Source: Basidiobolus ranarum (taxonomy: Eukaryota > Basidiobolomycota > Basidiobolomycetes > Basidiobolales). Taken from it: a stretch of DNA of 45,415 nucleotides. Where the stretch lies: positions 1 to 45,415 of the forward strand of contig JASJQH010006901.1 in assembly GCA_040143965.1 (NCBI GenBank), in the 5' to 3' direction. Position 1 is the first letter of the stretch; the number at the start of each line of letters is the position of its first letter. Of the stretch, positions 10,236 through 25,134 are shown piece by piece. The notes beneath the pieces are model-generated. The model saw only the letters and a list, made by a program, of their open reading frames with translations. It was not told where the DNA came from and searched no databases. The position numbers were made by a program, and so were the translations under genes.

Positions 10236-11695
10236 TTACTGATTTCCTTCTGAAAATTGGATCACTGCATATTGTCCAGATACCATCCAATCTGACGCTA
10301 CTCCATCCAATTCTTCTGCTTGACCTTCTTTCAAACCAACTATCACATCACTTTTGTTGGTTCTTAAAGCACATAGGGCAGGGAATCCAGTCGAGGTAGC
10401 CAGTGGCCCGATGGCAGTTTTAAATGGAGTGACAGAAGGCCATGCACAATCATAAACAAGCTTACGATAGTTCAGATCTCCTTTGAATATCACCAAAGAT
10501 GACTTGCTGAGAGTGTCGTACAAGTCCGGTGCTTGAGTTTCAATGTGATAAAAGGCGTAGGGAGATGTCCAGAACTTGTGGCTGTTTAACTCCCAGATAC
10601 CAGATTGGATGTAATCAGCCCAACGTTGTGCTAGAGTTTTTAGTCTTTCATCTTGAGACTCGGCAAAACCATTAATACAGGTTTGAATGGTCCACATGAA
10701 ATCCATTTCTGTAGTATCTGAGACAAACCAAGGATCTGCCTTGCAATGGAAATGAATTTTAGAGGCGTACTTCTTGTGTATAAGCCAGTCAGCTAAGATA
10801 AGATCACCAAACAACTCAAATCCTGTAATAGTAAACAATGTTAACATATGAAATGTATGAGCCATTATGTGGTGGTGTTCACTGACCAGCGTTATCCAGG
10901 ACAAAGTCAATTCTAGCATCCTTGAGGGTCTTTACTTTGTTCCAAAGAGGTTCAAGTGCATTAGCAAGAACATACTTTTCAGCATCTTCATTGGCCTTTT
11001 GTAGTTTCTCTATATCTTCAGCTTGGAGGTTGACAAAGAGTGACAGATCGGTTTGGTTTCCCCATAGAGAAATCAAAACCAACTCATGGAAAGTTCCCTC
11101 CAACAGATTCTCGGAGACTTGAAATAGTGACTCGGCTCTTTTGGTAAGTTCAATGACTGCAGTACGGGAAGCCATGAAAGTAGATTCCTTTTGTCGAGTA
11201 AAAGGGTCATAATTCTTCCATAACTTGGATAAATTAAAGATCTCTCGAATACGACGGTAAAGATAGCATTCGGCGAATAGCCAAGTGGCTGAAAACCATG
11301 TCTTGCCATCAAAATAGGTATGAAGACAATCGTTCCAGACGGAAAAGTCTGCATCACCATCATCTACTATGTCTCTACAAAAATACCGCTCAAACTTTAA
11401 ATAAAACGGACAGGAGAAAACCAACAAAAAGTGATGTGTGCTACCTTAACTCACGATCTCTTTGAAGCTCATATCGAAGCTCGCCAATTTCTGAAATAAT
11501 CCCTTTCGCTTCAGTCTTTTTCTCTTTACTTTCATCAGGGAGTGCATTGTATGTACGATACAAGTCATCAACGATTTTGGTTACAATGACAGGAAGTCTG
11601 TCTTTAATCGTCGTGTATGCAAATGTACCAGGATTGACCCCAGAAAGTGGCTCACAAGGTGGGTTGGCAGGGTCTGCTTGAAGGGTACTAGACAT
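10236..11695 (-). CDS. ARMT1: DUF89 damage-control phosphatase, ARMT1/Hrt2 subfamily
   Basis: Metal-dependent phosphatase of the DUF89 family. Fungal and animal members of this subfamily hydrolyse sugar phosphates such as fructose 1-phosphate and are proposed to clear harmful side products; human ARMT1 was also reported to have carboxyl-methyltransferase activity. Exons are 11695-11445, 11374-10887 and 10822-10236 (frame-checked), giving 441 residues, equal to human ARMT1. The metal-site motif DNAGFELFGDL starts at D244. KGDLNYRKL and RTNKSDV, the other family signatures, follow toward the C-terminus. A second ATG 24 bases upstream at 11719 is in frame; 11695 gives the more usual N-terminus. 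Convergent with NDUFS1, divergent from the PPZ gene. Confidence 0.92.
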
Positions 11696-12808
11696 ATTGA
11701 AGAAATAGTTGCAATGCACTGAGACGCTGGGTGAATATTTTCACTCTGGATGCCACCCTATCCTGTACCACTTACCCCAACACAATATTTTTAATTTGCG
11801 ATTTTTCATTACCGTATCGTATCATATCTCATGCACCAAAGTAATGCCTTCTTTAATTACAAAACCTTAATAACACTTGGTTTAGGTAGCGTCAACTATC
11901 AATACCACGCCCAAACCCGCACCCACTGCCCTAGTCTTATTCATTCAACAACTCTTTATATAGCTCATCTAATTGGCGCACCATCGTTGTGTAATAAATC
12001 ACACAGTCACTCTCCATTCAACTACCACACTTCCCACCATTCGTTTGGATTCAAACCGGTGTATCACATGACTAGTGCGTAAATAAAGATGGTAAAATTG
12101 AAAATACCGGATATGATGGAGAAAACGAATGAATTAGGGGAATTTACCATGCATTAATAGTGGATCTTCTATTACAAAGGCTACATGAAAGTTGTGTGAA
12201 TATTCTAGGCTTTGATTTAGTAGTCACTTGGGTTTGTATACAACATTGACAGGAAATTTTATTTCGTGATGTGTTCATTTCTATCTGTATTTGTATTTGT
12301 AGTCAACGATTTCCATTTCATTACTGGATTTTAATTACCGTCTTAAGATTGGTCTTTTCTTCTCTTTCCCTACTGTATATTATCTACCTTGGTATATATA
12401 CACTTGTTTATTCCATCTGAACGCGATCACCTGCTCTCCTTAGCCTAACCGAGATTAGGTCATCTCCAATACTTTGTATGTACTTTTCTATTCCTCCAAA
12501 CCAAAAACCAAACCAACCCACGTTTTACCTATTTCAAAGTAGCAATCTAGTCACTATCTCACGAAAGAAACCTACCAAATAGTCAAGTAAGGTCTTCTTT
12601 TACCAGCCATTCTATTTTCAGCGCTCGTTTGATATTTTATTGGGTTTTCTCACTGATAAGTATGTGGTTAAATAGAGAAAGAGAGAGGGAGTTAGAGCTA
12701 ATATCAATTGAGTTGAAAAAGGAACTATCTTTCCACTTTATGAATACTAACCCAGAAACCCTTTTACACACCAGTTTTGCTACCTAGAAGTGAGATATAT
12801 TTAACTCG
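11696..12808. promoter_or_regulatory. 1.1-kb divergent promoter region between ARMT1 and PPZ1
   Basis: No coding frame is convincing. Notable stretches are CT-rich runs near 12355-12372 and a long leader-like stretch before 12809. The large size suggests that the phosphatase gene has a long 5' leader or an extended control region. Confidence 0.4.
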
Positions 12809-14096
12809 ATGGGAAATAATCCTTCCAAAAAATCCAAGAGTCCCTCCGAAAATGAAGTACCCGTTGTAAAATCAAGAAGGGGTTCCATCCCTTTTATCAG
12901 TAGTTTTAAAAGTGGTGGTGACGGGAAGAATTCCAACGATTCAGAAGCAGATAACTTGGATTCTATATTATTACGACCTGGTGGTTCCAATGAACTTGGT
13001 GTGGACGCTATCGCAGCACCAACCGTATCTTCCATGAATTCTTTACGTGGTGGTGATAAGGCTAGATCTTTGAATATAGATGATATGATCAGTCGTTTAC
13101 TTGAGAGCGGATACTCTGGACAAGTCCCTAGAATTCCATGTTTAAAAACCACGGAAATCATCGCAGTTTGTGAAGCAGCTAGAGAGATCTTTCTATCCCA
13201 ACCGTCATTAATCGAAATCTCGGCACCTGTAAAGATCGCTGGAGATATACACGGACAATTCACGGATCTTCTTCGACTTTTTGATATGTGTGGCTTTCCA
13301 CCCAACGCTAATTTCCTCTTTCTGGGAGATTACGTCGATCGTGGTCGTCAGAGTCTAGAGACGATCCTGCTTTTATTGTGTTATAAAATCAAATATCCCG
13401 AAAATTTCTTCCTGTTAAGAGGGAACCACGAATGCGCTAATGTAACTAGAGGTATGGTTTTATTCCGGTGGTTCTTTCATATTTCTTCCCATTAACATCT
13501 TCAATTGGGTAGTGTATGGCTTTTACGACGAGTGTAAAAGAAGGTGTAGCATTAAGATCTGGAAAACCTTTATTAATGTCTTTGATACGTTGCCTATCGC
13601 CGCTCTCGTTGCCGGGAAGATCTTTTGTGTTCATGGTGGGCTTTCTCCACATCTCACGCATATGGATGATATTCGGAAGATAGAGCGTCCATCCGATGTT
13701 CCAGACAGCGGTCTGTTGATTGATTTACTTTGGAGTGATCCTAGTGAGGTAGTTACTGAATGGGAGGATAATGAAAGAGGAGTTTCCTATTGCTTTGGTA
13801 AAACTATCGTGGATCAGTTCCTCGCCACTCACGACCTTGACCTTGTCTGTCGAGCACACATGGTAGTTGAGGATGGGTATGAATTCTTCAATGGTCGTAC
13901 TTTGGTTACGGTATTCTCAGCGCCCAATTATTGTGGAGAATTCGATAACTATGGAGCCGTAATGAACGTCAATGAAGAGTTACTATGTAGTTTTGAATTA
14001 TTGAAGCCTGCAGATACTCCCATACTTCGTCAACAAATCCTGAAAGGAATCCCCTCACAATCCCCACCCACTCAAGATGAACGTCACTCGTTGTAA
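12809..14096 (+). CDS. PPZ1: PPZ-type serine/threonine protein phosphatase
   Basis: Fungus-specific relative of protein phosphatase 1. Ppz enzymes restrain potassium uptake and control salt tolerance and wall integrity. Exons 12809-13451 and 13513-14096 (frame-checked) give 408 residues. The N-terminus MGNNPSKKS fits N-myristoylation at Gly2, as in yeast Ppz1, but the Ser-rich extension is only about 100 residues, far shorter than in yeast. Catalytic motifs GDIHGQ, GDYVDRG and LRGNHE supply the metal ligands, followed by [18 protein letters not shown] and [11 protein letters not shown]. Residues such as [14 protein letters not shown] and [11 protein letters not shown] are PPZ-like rather than PP1-like. 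The intron falls between codons for Arg and Val just after the GNHE block. Substrates cannot be inferred from the sequence. Confidence 0.95.
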
Positions 14097-14462
14097 ACTC
14101 CCTATATAGACAAGTTGTAGAGACTGAATGTTATATGTATTCTTGGTTGATTTCATTGGCTTTATTCCCCTTGCCTTCCCTTCCCTTCCGCTCTGTTCGC
14201 TCCACCATTCATCTAAATGGTTTTATCTTGAGTTTCCCATCTCACCTCATCCAACCATTAACCTAACCGTGTGAATTTGAGTGGACTAGCGGTATATTTT
14301 CTAAAATTGTTGTCCGACATATGGGAAAAATGATATCCCATCTGTCATTTGTTTACCACCTAATAAAAATCGGTAATGCTGAGGTAGGACTATTGGAACC
14401 GTGTATTACTTAATATGTTTATTACGTTGAAGATAAGGCAAACACGTCATCGAATGTGGAAT
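14097..14462. other. Convergent 3' flanks of PPZ1 and PMT4
   Basis: 366 bases without a gene. It holds a repeated ccttccc run near 14171-14187 and AT-rich sequence. Both neighbouring transcripts end here. Confidence 0.35.
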
Positions 14463-16774
14463 TTACATAGAACCGTGTATGTCAATGGAGGTGGTATTGT
14501 TCTGCATAGATTCGAGTTCATTCGTCATGCGATTACAATCAAAGTCCCATTTGGGTCTCCATTGGTTAGCTAAGCACTTCTGCTTAGTCCATGGATATCC
14601 GTAGGTGATGGGACTGAAGATTACATAAACATACACCAAGGTTAAGACAATCATGGCCACCAAGATGGTGCGTGACTTGGAACTGGTGAGTTGTTCAAAT
14701 GCTATACATGTAAGTAACACAGCAAAATATAAGGCGGGGAGATAATGATGTAGAAATAGCTGACGGGCCATGAGAAAGAAAGGAAGAAAGTGAAGTGCCC
14801 AGCCAATGAAAAAGAAGGTCACGTTCGATACAAACCGTTCCATTCCATCTAAAATAGGTTAGCAGTTATAGTTAGCAGTTAGTGGAAGTGATCAGATTGC
14901 TTTTAGTCTTATCGCAACATACCATTCAGAGAATCCTGATAGCCTCGTTGGCGACGTAGAATAAGAATTACTCCGGATACACAGAATGCGCCCACACTAA
15001 GGGTGGTGGCCCACCATATGATTGGATTACCAAATAGGTATACTTGAGCGTTGTCTTTGCCCCAGAAGCTAATGCCGCGCCAGAGGAGAGGCCAATCTGC
15101 GGGACGTGAGCCGTAAGGATGGTACGAGGATAGCCCAGAATTGACTCTCCACATGACCTGATGTAACTCGATGAATTTTTGGAAGAAGTTGAGTTGTGGG
15201 TAGTTGGCTCGGGGAGAGTTCTCAGGTAGACGTGCATCCATGACCGTATCAACCATCCAGAGGGTTTTGGCTGGTTTGGCTTGTCTCATACAAGCTACCT
15301 CGTACTGTTCAAATCCCCATTTGGGCAGTTTAGTATTCCCAGAGAACAAACCGCAGCCCATCTTGACATGGACTAAATGGAATTTGCTATGAAATGCCAT
15401 CAGTCGATCCGCTGATTCTGGAACATTCTTGTTATGATCATGGATAACCACTTTCCAAAAATCATTGACATCACCCCACTCATACCCACTAACTTCAAAA
15501 TGGATTTTACTATCTGTGACTGGGGATTTAACACTGTGACTATGAAGTCGTTTCTGAGTGACTGCGTGGAGTAAACGAACCGTATCGCCATTTTTCACCC
15601 ATTCAAGGCCACTGTGTGTGGCATTTTCTGGGTCATCTTTGATCTTAGTGATAATCCAATCGTTATGGTGATCACGGTGAGAGTAAAGGGTTACTTGCTG
15701 CTGTTTACTGCCAGCAGGATAGGGGTGAGGGTGGGAGTGAAGGTATCCCCCATTAGTGGCAACATGTCGAACTTTGATCTTGGCTCCGTAAGCAATGTCT
15801 TGTAAACTATCGGAGATGGCGCCCCCTTGAAGAGTACTACGGAACTGAGGCGACATGAAACCGTTACCTGATCCACTTTCGGTTAACCACATGAAGTGCA
15901 CTTGAAATAACGAAGTGTAAATCAAGCCAGGTACTATAATGAGACAAAGCACTCGGGCCATGAGTTCCTTAGCGAAGCGGGTGGGCGTTACCGAGAAATC
16001 TCCAATTAATTCCCATAACTGTGCAAGAGTGGATAATCCAACGGTAGCATATAAAAATAATCCAACCCATTTAACACTTCCCGTCAATCCAAGCGAAACA
16101 CCAGTGGCACCTAGCCATAACCACCATTTCATGGTAAACGGAGTATTGATAGCATTTTGAAAATGAACCCACGACAGTATGGTAAGAGCAGTGAAGAAAA
16201 CCAAAGGAGAGTCTAAAAGTATATGCCGGAATTGGGTAGTATAAGAATTCTCGAATGTAACCATTAAAGCACCCAGAGAGGCAGTAGCGTGAGAACACCG
16301 GCTACCACGTAGAGTAAAGTACGCAATTGGTACCAGAAGCCAACCAAGCACAGCCGGGAGTAACCGCATAGCGACATAGGGCACATTCGGTTCAATATAA
16401 TCCAAGCCAATCTTCTCAAAAGTAAAGCTACCATCGAAGCCGGCTAGATAGGCAGTGGCGGCGATCATCATTTTCGCCAGTGGTGGATGGACATCCATGA
16501 AAAACTTTCGATTAATATATTTACTAGCAAAACCACCAAAATGAACTTCATCAAAGACTACAGAATCAGGTTGCGCTATGCGATAAAACCGTACTACAGC
16601 TGCCAACATGGTAATAGTGGAAATGGCTACCAAGTGAGATGAGCTTACAGCAAAGGATTTAGGAGCAGTATGGGATTTCAACTTCCCATTGTTATCGAGC
16701 TCCGTCGTTTGTTCCACCTCAGTGACCTTTTCTAGCTGCTTTCGCTTACGCACAGCGGGTACATATACCACCAT
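14463..16774 (-). CDS. PMT4: Dolichyl-phosphate-mannose protein O-mannosyltransferase, PMT4 family
   Basis: GT39 enzyme of the ER membrane that transfers mannose from dolichol phosphate to Ser/Thr of secreted and membrane proteins; Pmt4 favours membrane-anchored clients. Exons 16774-14923 and 14848-14463 (frame-checked) give 745 residues (yeast Pmt4 is 762). The first luminal loop has VVFDEVHFGGFASKYI with the catalytic Asp-Glu pair, and MDVHPPLAKM follows. MIR repeats in the middle show GGYLHSHPHPYPAGSKQQQ and RLHSHS. Late transmembrane segments follow, with FLHHYLPALYF. The C-terminus FSPITYGYPWTKQKC and WDFDCN closely match Pmt4 rather than Pmt1 or Pmt2. The ATG at 16774 is the first in frame. 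The neighbourhood holds a GPI-type fasciclin gene, a plausible kind of client. Confidence 0.95.
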
Positions 16775-16946
16775 TCTGATCAATCAAGGGCGTATAAAGT
16801 CACGTAGTAGATGAGAACAACTGGTCAACAATCGGGAATCGGGAATAGTGCAAATGAGCTGACTGATTAACTTACGGATGATGAATACCACAACGGTCTA
16901 GTATTTATTCATTTGGGACCAAGTGGTGACATACACATTTTTAACC

Positions 16947-16996
16947 CAGAAAAGTCAAGGCAATTTAGATGCAGAAAAGTCAAGGCAATTTAGATG
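16947..16996. repeat. Perfect 25-base tandem duplication
   Basis: The unit begins cagaaaagtcaaggcaattt and is repeated without any difference at 16947-16971 and 16972-16996. Identity implies a recent event. Confidence 0.85.
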
Positions 16997-17278
16997 ACAT
17001 CTGATCAGACACCTTATAGGAATCGAATCATCAACAATTAGAGCTTTAAAGCTCACTGATGTTGATTGGCAAAGCAAAGAGTCAGGCAATAACAAAAGCC
17101 AATAAAGGGCCAATTGGTTTAATGCATCTTATTTTTACATTTCTTCTAATGCGTTGGTTTCAGATTCGCCAATAGTCACCAGCTGGCCTTTATTCACGAC
17201 GAATACTTGGGATCTTCCGAAAGTTATGGCAACTGTTCAGCTAATATTAGCCAATTTTCATGAATGACGTATGGTTGT

Positions 17279-17341
17279 AGCAATCAACAGAGTAGTTCAG
17301 TAAACTTTTTAGCAATCAACAGAATAGTTTGGTAAATTTTA
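17279..17341. repeat. Imperfect 32-base tandem duplication
   Basis: Both copies begin agcaatcaacaga and differ at a few positions, so it is older than the perfect duplication upstream. Confidence 0.75.
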
Positions 17342-17608
17342 ATTTTGTATATAATCTGTATATTATAATGTACTATTCATCTCTTGGCCCTAAATAGCCC
17401 ATTCCACCAGCCGAATTAAGAATTGAGACTGTGGTTGATGAAAAAGGGTATACGAGAGGATAAGAGAGTGAGTGAAGAAGGTTAAAAACGGTACATTTTG
17501 ACGGTGTAAAACATATGGAGATTTTGTAATTATAAAAAAGCCATCTCAACTGCGACTGGTTTAATGGCAAGGGAAGAGATGTAACTACATATAAAGAAAT
17601 CATTGGAT

Positions 17609-20557
<2,949 letters not shown>

Positions 20558-21269
20558 AAGGTGAAGAATATATAGTGGCCAAGTGAAATCAACTGGGTTA
20601 AAGAAAAGGAGTACCCAGAAGAGGTAGGTTTATCGGGAGACTTATAACTCCAAAGGTAAAGAAGCAGTTTTATCGAAACTTCTGATAAAGATAAAATTCA
20701 CTTCGAGTTAATTTAATGGCTGAATCAGTGGTTAGCTTATGCCGATTAGGATATTGTACTTACAAATCGATTTGCGAAAGTTTGAGTACGGAACAAGATT
20801 TGCCCCAAAAGCATTCTAATACTTGTTGATAAAGAACCTCTAGCCTTGAGATGGATCTATCTCGCGAATATGTACAATGAGAATTACCTTATCTTAGGTT
20901 TATTACTGCTGTTTACTGCTTGTTTAAACATTATTGTCTAGATCAACTATTTCCCTACATTTCTGTCATCGATCTGACACATTGGCTGACGCGTTTGAAG
21001 TTTGGAGCGATGGTTATGTATAATGTAAATCCAAGGTATTGGTGTTGTATATATTAGTGTGGTATTAGAATGGGTATTGGTATTGGGTGGATCTCCAGTT
21101 GAATTTGATTTCTCAGCTGCTTATTGATATATAACCTGTCTCTCAAACAGACCAAGACCTACCATAGAATATTTAAACTTGAGCCATTTTCTGGGTGGTC
21201 TTTATTTGAAAGTTCTTGTCAACTCTTTGGATTATTTCGCTTACACTTTAAACTAATTTAGTCTGAATT
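20558..21269. promoter_or_regulatory. Divergent promoter region of GEM1 and the eIF4E gene
   Basis: 712 bases between two outward-facing start codons, with no coding frame. A simple stretch near 21040-21090 repeats ttggt and tattgg. No clear TATA box is assignable. Confidence 0.35.
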
Positions 21270-22300
21270 ATGACCACAGATCAACAACCTACTTTGCTTC
21301 TATCACAGAATACTCATGCAACTTCTCAGGTTCTTGAGCCTTCTTTAGATTTAGCTAATTTATCTCTTGAACGAAACGACAGCCCCGCTAGTAAGCAGGA
21401 TATCTATTCAAATCACTCGGATTCTCTCGAACCTAGTACACAGCATAAATCAACCGACGAACTCAATTCAAATGTTGAGTCTAATGTTGATCAAACCGAA
21501 GATGACTTGGTTACGGTATTCACGGACCCGGTCAACTTCACCATTAAACATCCTCTAAATAGTTCTTGGATACTTTGGTATGATAATCCTGGTAAAAAAA
21601 CCAATCAACATAGTTGGTCACAGAACCTAAAACAGATCATTAAATTTGACACCGTGGAAGACTTTTGGGGGTACAATGCTTTTTAAACGCTTCCTATACG
21701 TTGGTTTTTAATAATGATAACTAAATTTTCTCTCCATTTGAACTAGAATATGGAACAATCTGATTCCCGTCAGTGATTTAAGCCCTGGGTCTAATTACCA
21801 TTTCTTCAAAGAAGGTATCAAACCAATGTGGGAGGACCCAGCTAACGATAAGGGTGGTAAATGGGTTATCCAGTTGCCCAAGAAAACCGGCGAACAGATC
21901 AATCAACTCTGGCTTTACACGGTATATTTTGCTCTCCTTGTCCTCGCATGAAGATATTCAATTTGACTAAAACTCATGATATCTTAGGTACTCTCATGTA
22001 TAGGTGAATCATTTGCTTATGAGGACGATATATGTGGCTGTGTCGCGTCAGTACGTAAAGGCTTCTATCGATTAGCTTTATGGACTCGATCCTCCGATGA
22101 CCAAGAAATTTGTTTATCAATTGGGTAAGTATTCTTTGCTATGTATAACTTTGTGGATAAAAGTAACTTATTCATCATTTATTTTAAGGACGCACTTGAA
22201 GAATACGTTGTCTCTTGGGCCCAACCAAAACCTGGGTTTCCAAGCCCATTCAGATGCCTCCAAAAGTGGATCCTTTAAAAAAGATCGATTTGTTGTTTAA
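21270..22300 (+). CDS. TIF45: Translation initiation factor eIF4E (cap-binding protein)
   Basis: Binds the 7-methylguanosine cap of mRNA and, through eIF4G, recruits the small ribosomal subunit; it is also the target of 4E-binding proteins. Exons 21270-21670, 21747-21921, 21988-22124 and 22189-22300 (frame-checked) give 274 residues. A Ser/Asn/Asp-rich N-terminal tail of about 85 residues precedes the fold HPLNSSWILWYDN. The cap-stacking tryptophans are visible in NQHSWSQNL (W56 in human numbering) and IKPMWEDP (W102, with E103). The dorsal surface VEDFWGIWNNL carries the W73 position that binds YxxxxLL partners. The C-terminus SKSGSFKKDRFVV is near the canonical KSGSTTKNRFVV. The N-terminal tail is longer than in human. 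A 4E-T homologue lies at 33285-36736. The gene symbol follows fungal usage. Confidence 0.94.
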
Positions 22301-22830
22301 AAGTCAGCTCGAATATTATCGCTTTTCCCAAACAAAATACAAGCACTGTATTTAAGAAATTATCCCATCCATTTACAACCCATTACCCAACATTAAATCA
22401 ACCTCGCCATTTGTGTTTCCTTTTTTCTCTAGCATCTTCTCTATAAAAATCTACTCTCTGATCCACTAGTCATATTTACACTCACCTAACCGAGCCTTTA
22501 TATACACATATCACGGGGGTTTAAGGAAAGAGAACTGAAAGCTATTATGGCAAGATCTTGGGATTTTATTAGAGCTCCCCGACAGATATCATGTTAATTC
22601 GTTATAATATTATTAGTCGCCGTATCCAGTTGAATCTAATGGTTTGACAGATGAATTCAACATACTTCAACCTCAAGCCATACCATCGATATTCGGCATC
22701 TGGCGCTCGGTCAAAGAAGGGGAGTGATTGAGTACAATACAGGTGAAAATTTTAGAGATTCTGGAGTAAATGTGCAAAAGAAAAGAGAATGAAGAAATCA
22801 ATGCTCATCTCTTTCCGTTGGTAGAACTAA
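22301..22830. other. Convergent 3' flanks of eIF4E and HSE1
   Basis: 530 bases with no gene recognised; both neighbouring genes end here. AT-rich, with no repeat of note. Confidence 0.35.
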
Positions 22831-25134
22831 TTAGTATCCACGTCCTCCATAGTCTGCGACGGGTGCTCGATATTGATTATTATCTGATTGCCTTGAGGGC
22901 TGAGTGTATCCAGAGGGAGGGTTTGGATATTCGTTATATCTTTGGGGTGGATAGTAATCCCCTGTTTGATTTTGACCACTTCCTCTGGGCTGGGAATAGT
23001 TTGGGTAGGGTGCACGGCCATACTCTGTGGAGGGGATTGGCTGATTATAAGAAGCATCCATGCCACTAGAGGTTGACATACTACGCTGCTGAGATAGTCT
23101 GTAAGGATCAGGTTGGCCATCGTGCTGTTGATAAGCAGGACCTACTGTGGCTGAAGATGCGGGAACTCCGTATGAGTAGCTGTTGCTTCGATTAAGTGAG
23201 GAGTTATACATCGATTGAGGGGGGTATTGGCCATATGATGAGCCTTAAGCAAGCAAATAGAGATTAGCATAGATTTTAACATGAAGTCTCTCATATAATA
23301 CTCACTATTGGCATATCTGGCTACAGACGACTCCATCAAGGTATTATAGGTCGACCGGGCTTCGTGGAACTTCTCATTTAACCCGACCAACTCATCTATA
23401 AATATACGATTTAGTGCTTTTGAAAACTTGGATAACTCCATCTTAACGAACCTTTTTTGTGGCCATAGACTCCAATCAACTTGACTAATTTCGGGCGAAG
23501 GGAGAGTGTAATATTGTAAAGAGTCTGAACAATATCTCTTCATTAGTCAATATAAACTAGATAGGATAAACTAAATAATCTTACCTGAAGCTCTTCATTT
23601 TCTGTTAAATGATCTTTATGAGGGTCAACTCTACTAAGCACTTGAAGTAATCTATCAACATTATGAGCCTCCGCCATAACCTTTTCTTCATCCTCTTGGC
23701 CAGGGGAAGAACCAGTTGGTAAGTCTGGCAATTTTTCCTAGAATTGAATTTATCGTTTGTAAATGTGACCAACATCCAGAAGACAGTAAAAAAGAAATAA
23801 ACCATACCACGTAGTTTACAGGGAAGATTCCTATCCGGCCTCTCAGCTCCCCCTTCCACCATTCTTTATATTTGGTTTCAACAACAGTAATTACATCGCC
23901 TTTATAAAATCCAAGCTCACCACTTTCGGTAGCTTTAAAGTCGAAGAGCGCCTTTACCCTGGTGGCTTCTAACGCGTGTTTAGGCTCTAGTTTCTGTTCA
24001 ACATAGTAAACCACGGGTTACTCTCTAGTATAAAAACACATAAACATAAAGAGCAGGGTACCTTAGCTGGAGCAATGTTGTTCAGGTTGGTATTTGTGCG
24101 TGGAGCATATTGCTGGAAAAGTAAACATAAATTTTAGTACAACTAAACTACCATTAATTAGTGGTTGATATATACATAATTGCTACGGTTATCTTTCTCT
24201 GATAAAGAAAGAGCTAGGGCAAGTTGAAACTCTTCCTCTTCCTTTAGCTTATCTAATTCAGACTAAATGCAATTTTGTAAGTGCTCTGTCTCGTATTATA
24301 ATTATAAAAAGGAACTCTCAAGAGAATAACATACTTGAGTAGGTTTTTTGGGTGCCTGGGGTGTAGGAAATTGGTAGTCTAAGTAATAGCGTTAACAAAA
24401 TGAAAGCGATATAGCTACATATTGAAAAGAAGATATACTTTGTGCCCTTAATTGAGAATATGTTTCTTGCATTAAACTGAGGGTAGGGTCACTACGAAAC
24501 TCAAAGTTCCACAGCTGAATTAGTTCTAGGATTCGTTTCTTTACAAGCTCATGAACATTCTATTAGAAATGATAGTTAAGCATCTCTTTCAATATAAAAT
24601 ATGGTCAATACTTCAATAAAGCTACTTACACGATCGTTTAACATGCGAACAAGATGAGTAGTAAATGCCCTAGAAGATACTTCTCGATGAACCTCTACAC
24701 CACAATTTTTCACCAAAGCTTCGGTAAGCTAGAAGAGACAATGTCTATAAGCCCAAAGAAGAAATGGGGAAAGTTACATGCAAACTTACTGTTAAAGCAT
24801 AAAGAAGTACGTTTGCATTTCGGTGAGTCAATCTTTTGGAAACTGCGGCGATACAATCTCTACCCCTAAGAACAAAGGAATTTGTGTTAGAATGACTTTA
24901 ACCGCATTGAAATAATAGATCGGGATTGATTCCACGAATGTCCCAAATAAGCTTTACCCATTGGTAGTTTTATTGACTCTATCGCAAACAGCCAAAATAA
25001 GCTCCCAATCGTCGGAAGTTAGATTCTCACTTGTGGCTTTAGCTAGAGTGATGTCAGCAATGTGCGTATTATGTATACACCAATTTTTTGTACTTACTAA
25101 CTACTTCATCAAAAGGATTCGCACTCCTAAACAT
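22831..25134 (-). CDS. HSE1: ESCRT-0 subunit Hse1/STAM
   Basis: Partner of Vps27/HRS in ESCRT-0, which gathers ubiquitinated membrane proteins on endosomes for sorting into multivesicular bodies. About ten introns break a product of roughly 500 residues. It starts [16 protein letters not shown] and continues as a VHS domain ([33 protein letters not shown]). A ubiquitin-interacting motif follows ([15 protein letters not shown], near 170), then an SH3 domain ([20 protein letters not shown] through WWKGEL and GIFPVNYV, near 210-260). A GAT helical region near 315-365 ([20 protein letters not shown]) comes next, and a Tyr/Pro/Gln/Ser-rich tail of about 135 residues. Domain order equals Hse1. One intron, starting at 23451, uses a GTTCGT donor chosen because it restores the family frame. 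Divergent from the VMA9 gene. Confidence 0.93.

Larger units (their letters stand above)
16775..17608. other. Intergenic region with two tandem duplications
   Basis: 834 bases between the PMT4 start and the GEM1 stop, both on the minus strand, so it should hold the PMT4 promoter and the GEM1 3' end. Two local tandem duplications occur at 16947-16996 and 17279-17341. No gene is recognised. Confidence 0.4.

Noticed and set aside
11831-12082. 83-codon plus-strand frame rich in His, Thr and Ser
   Set aside because: Composition follows the C-rich DNA; it lies in the ARMT1/PPZ1 promoter region and resembles nothing.
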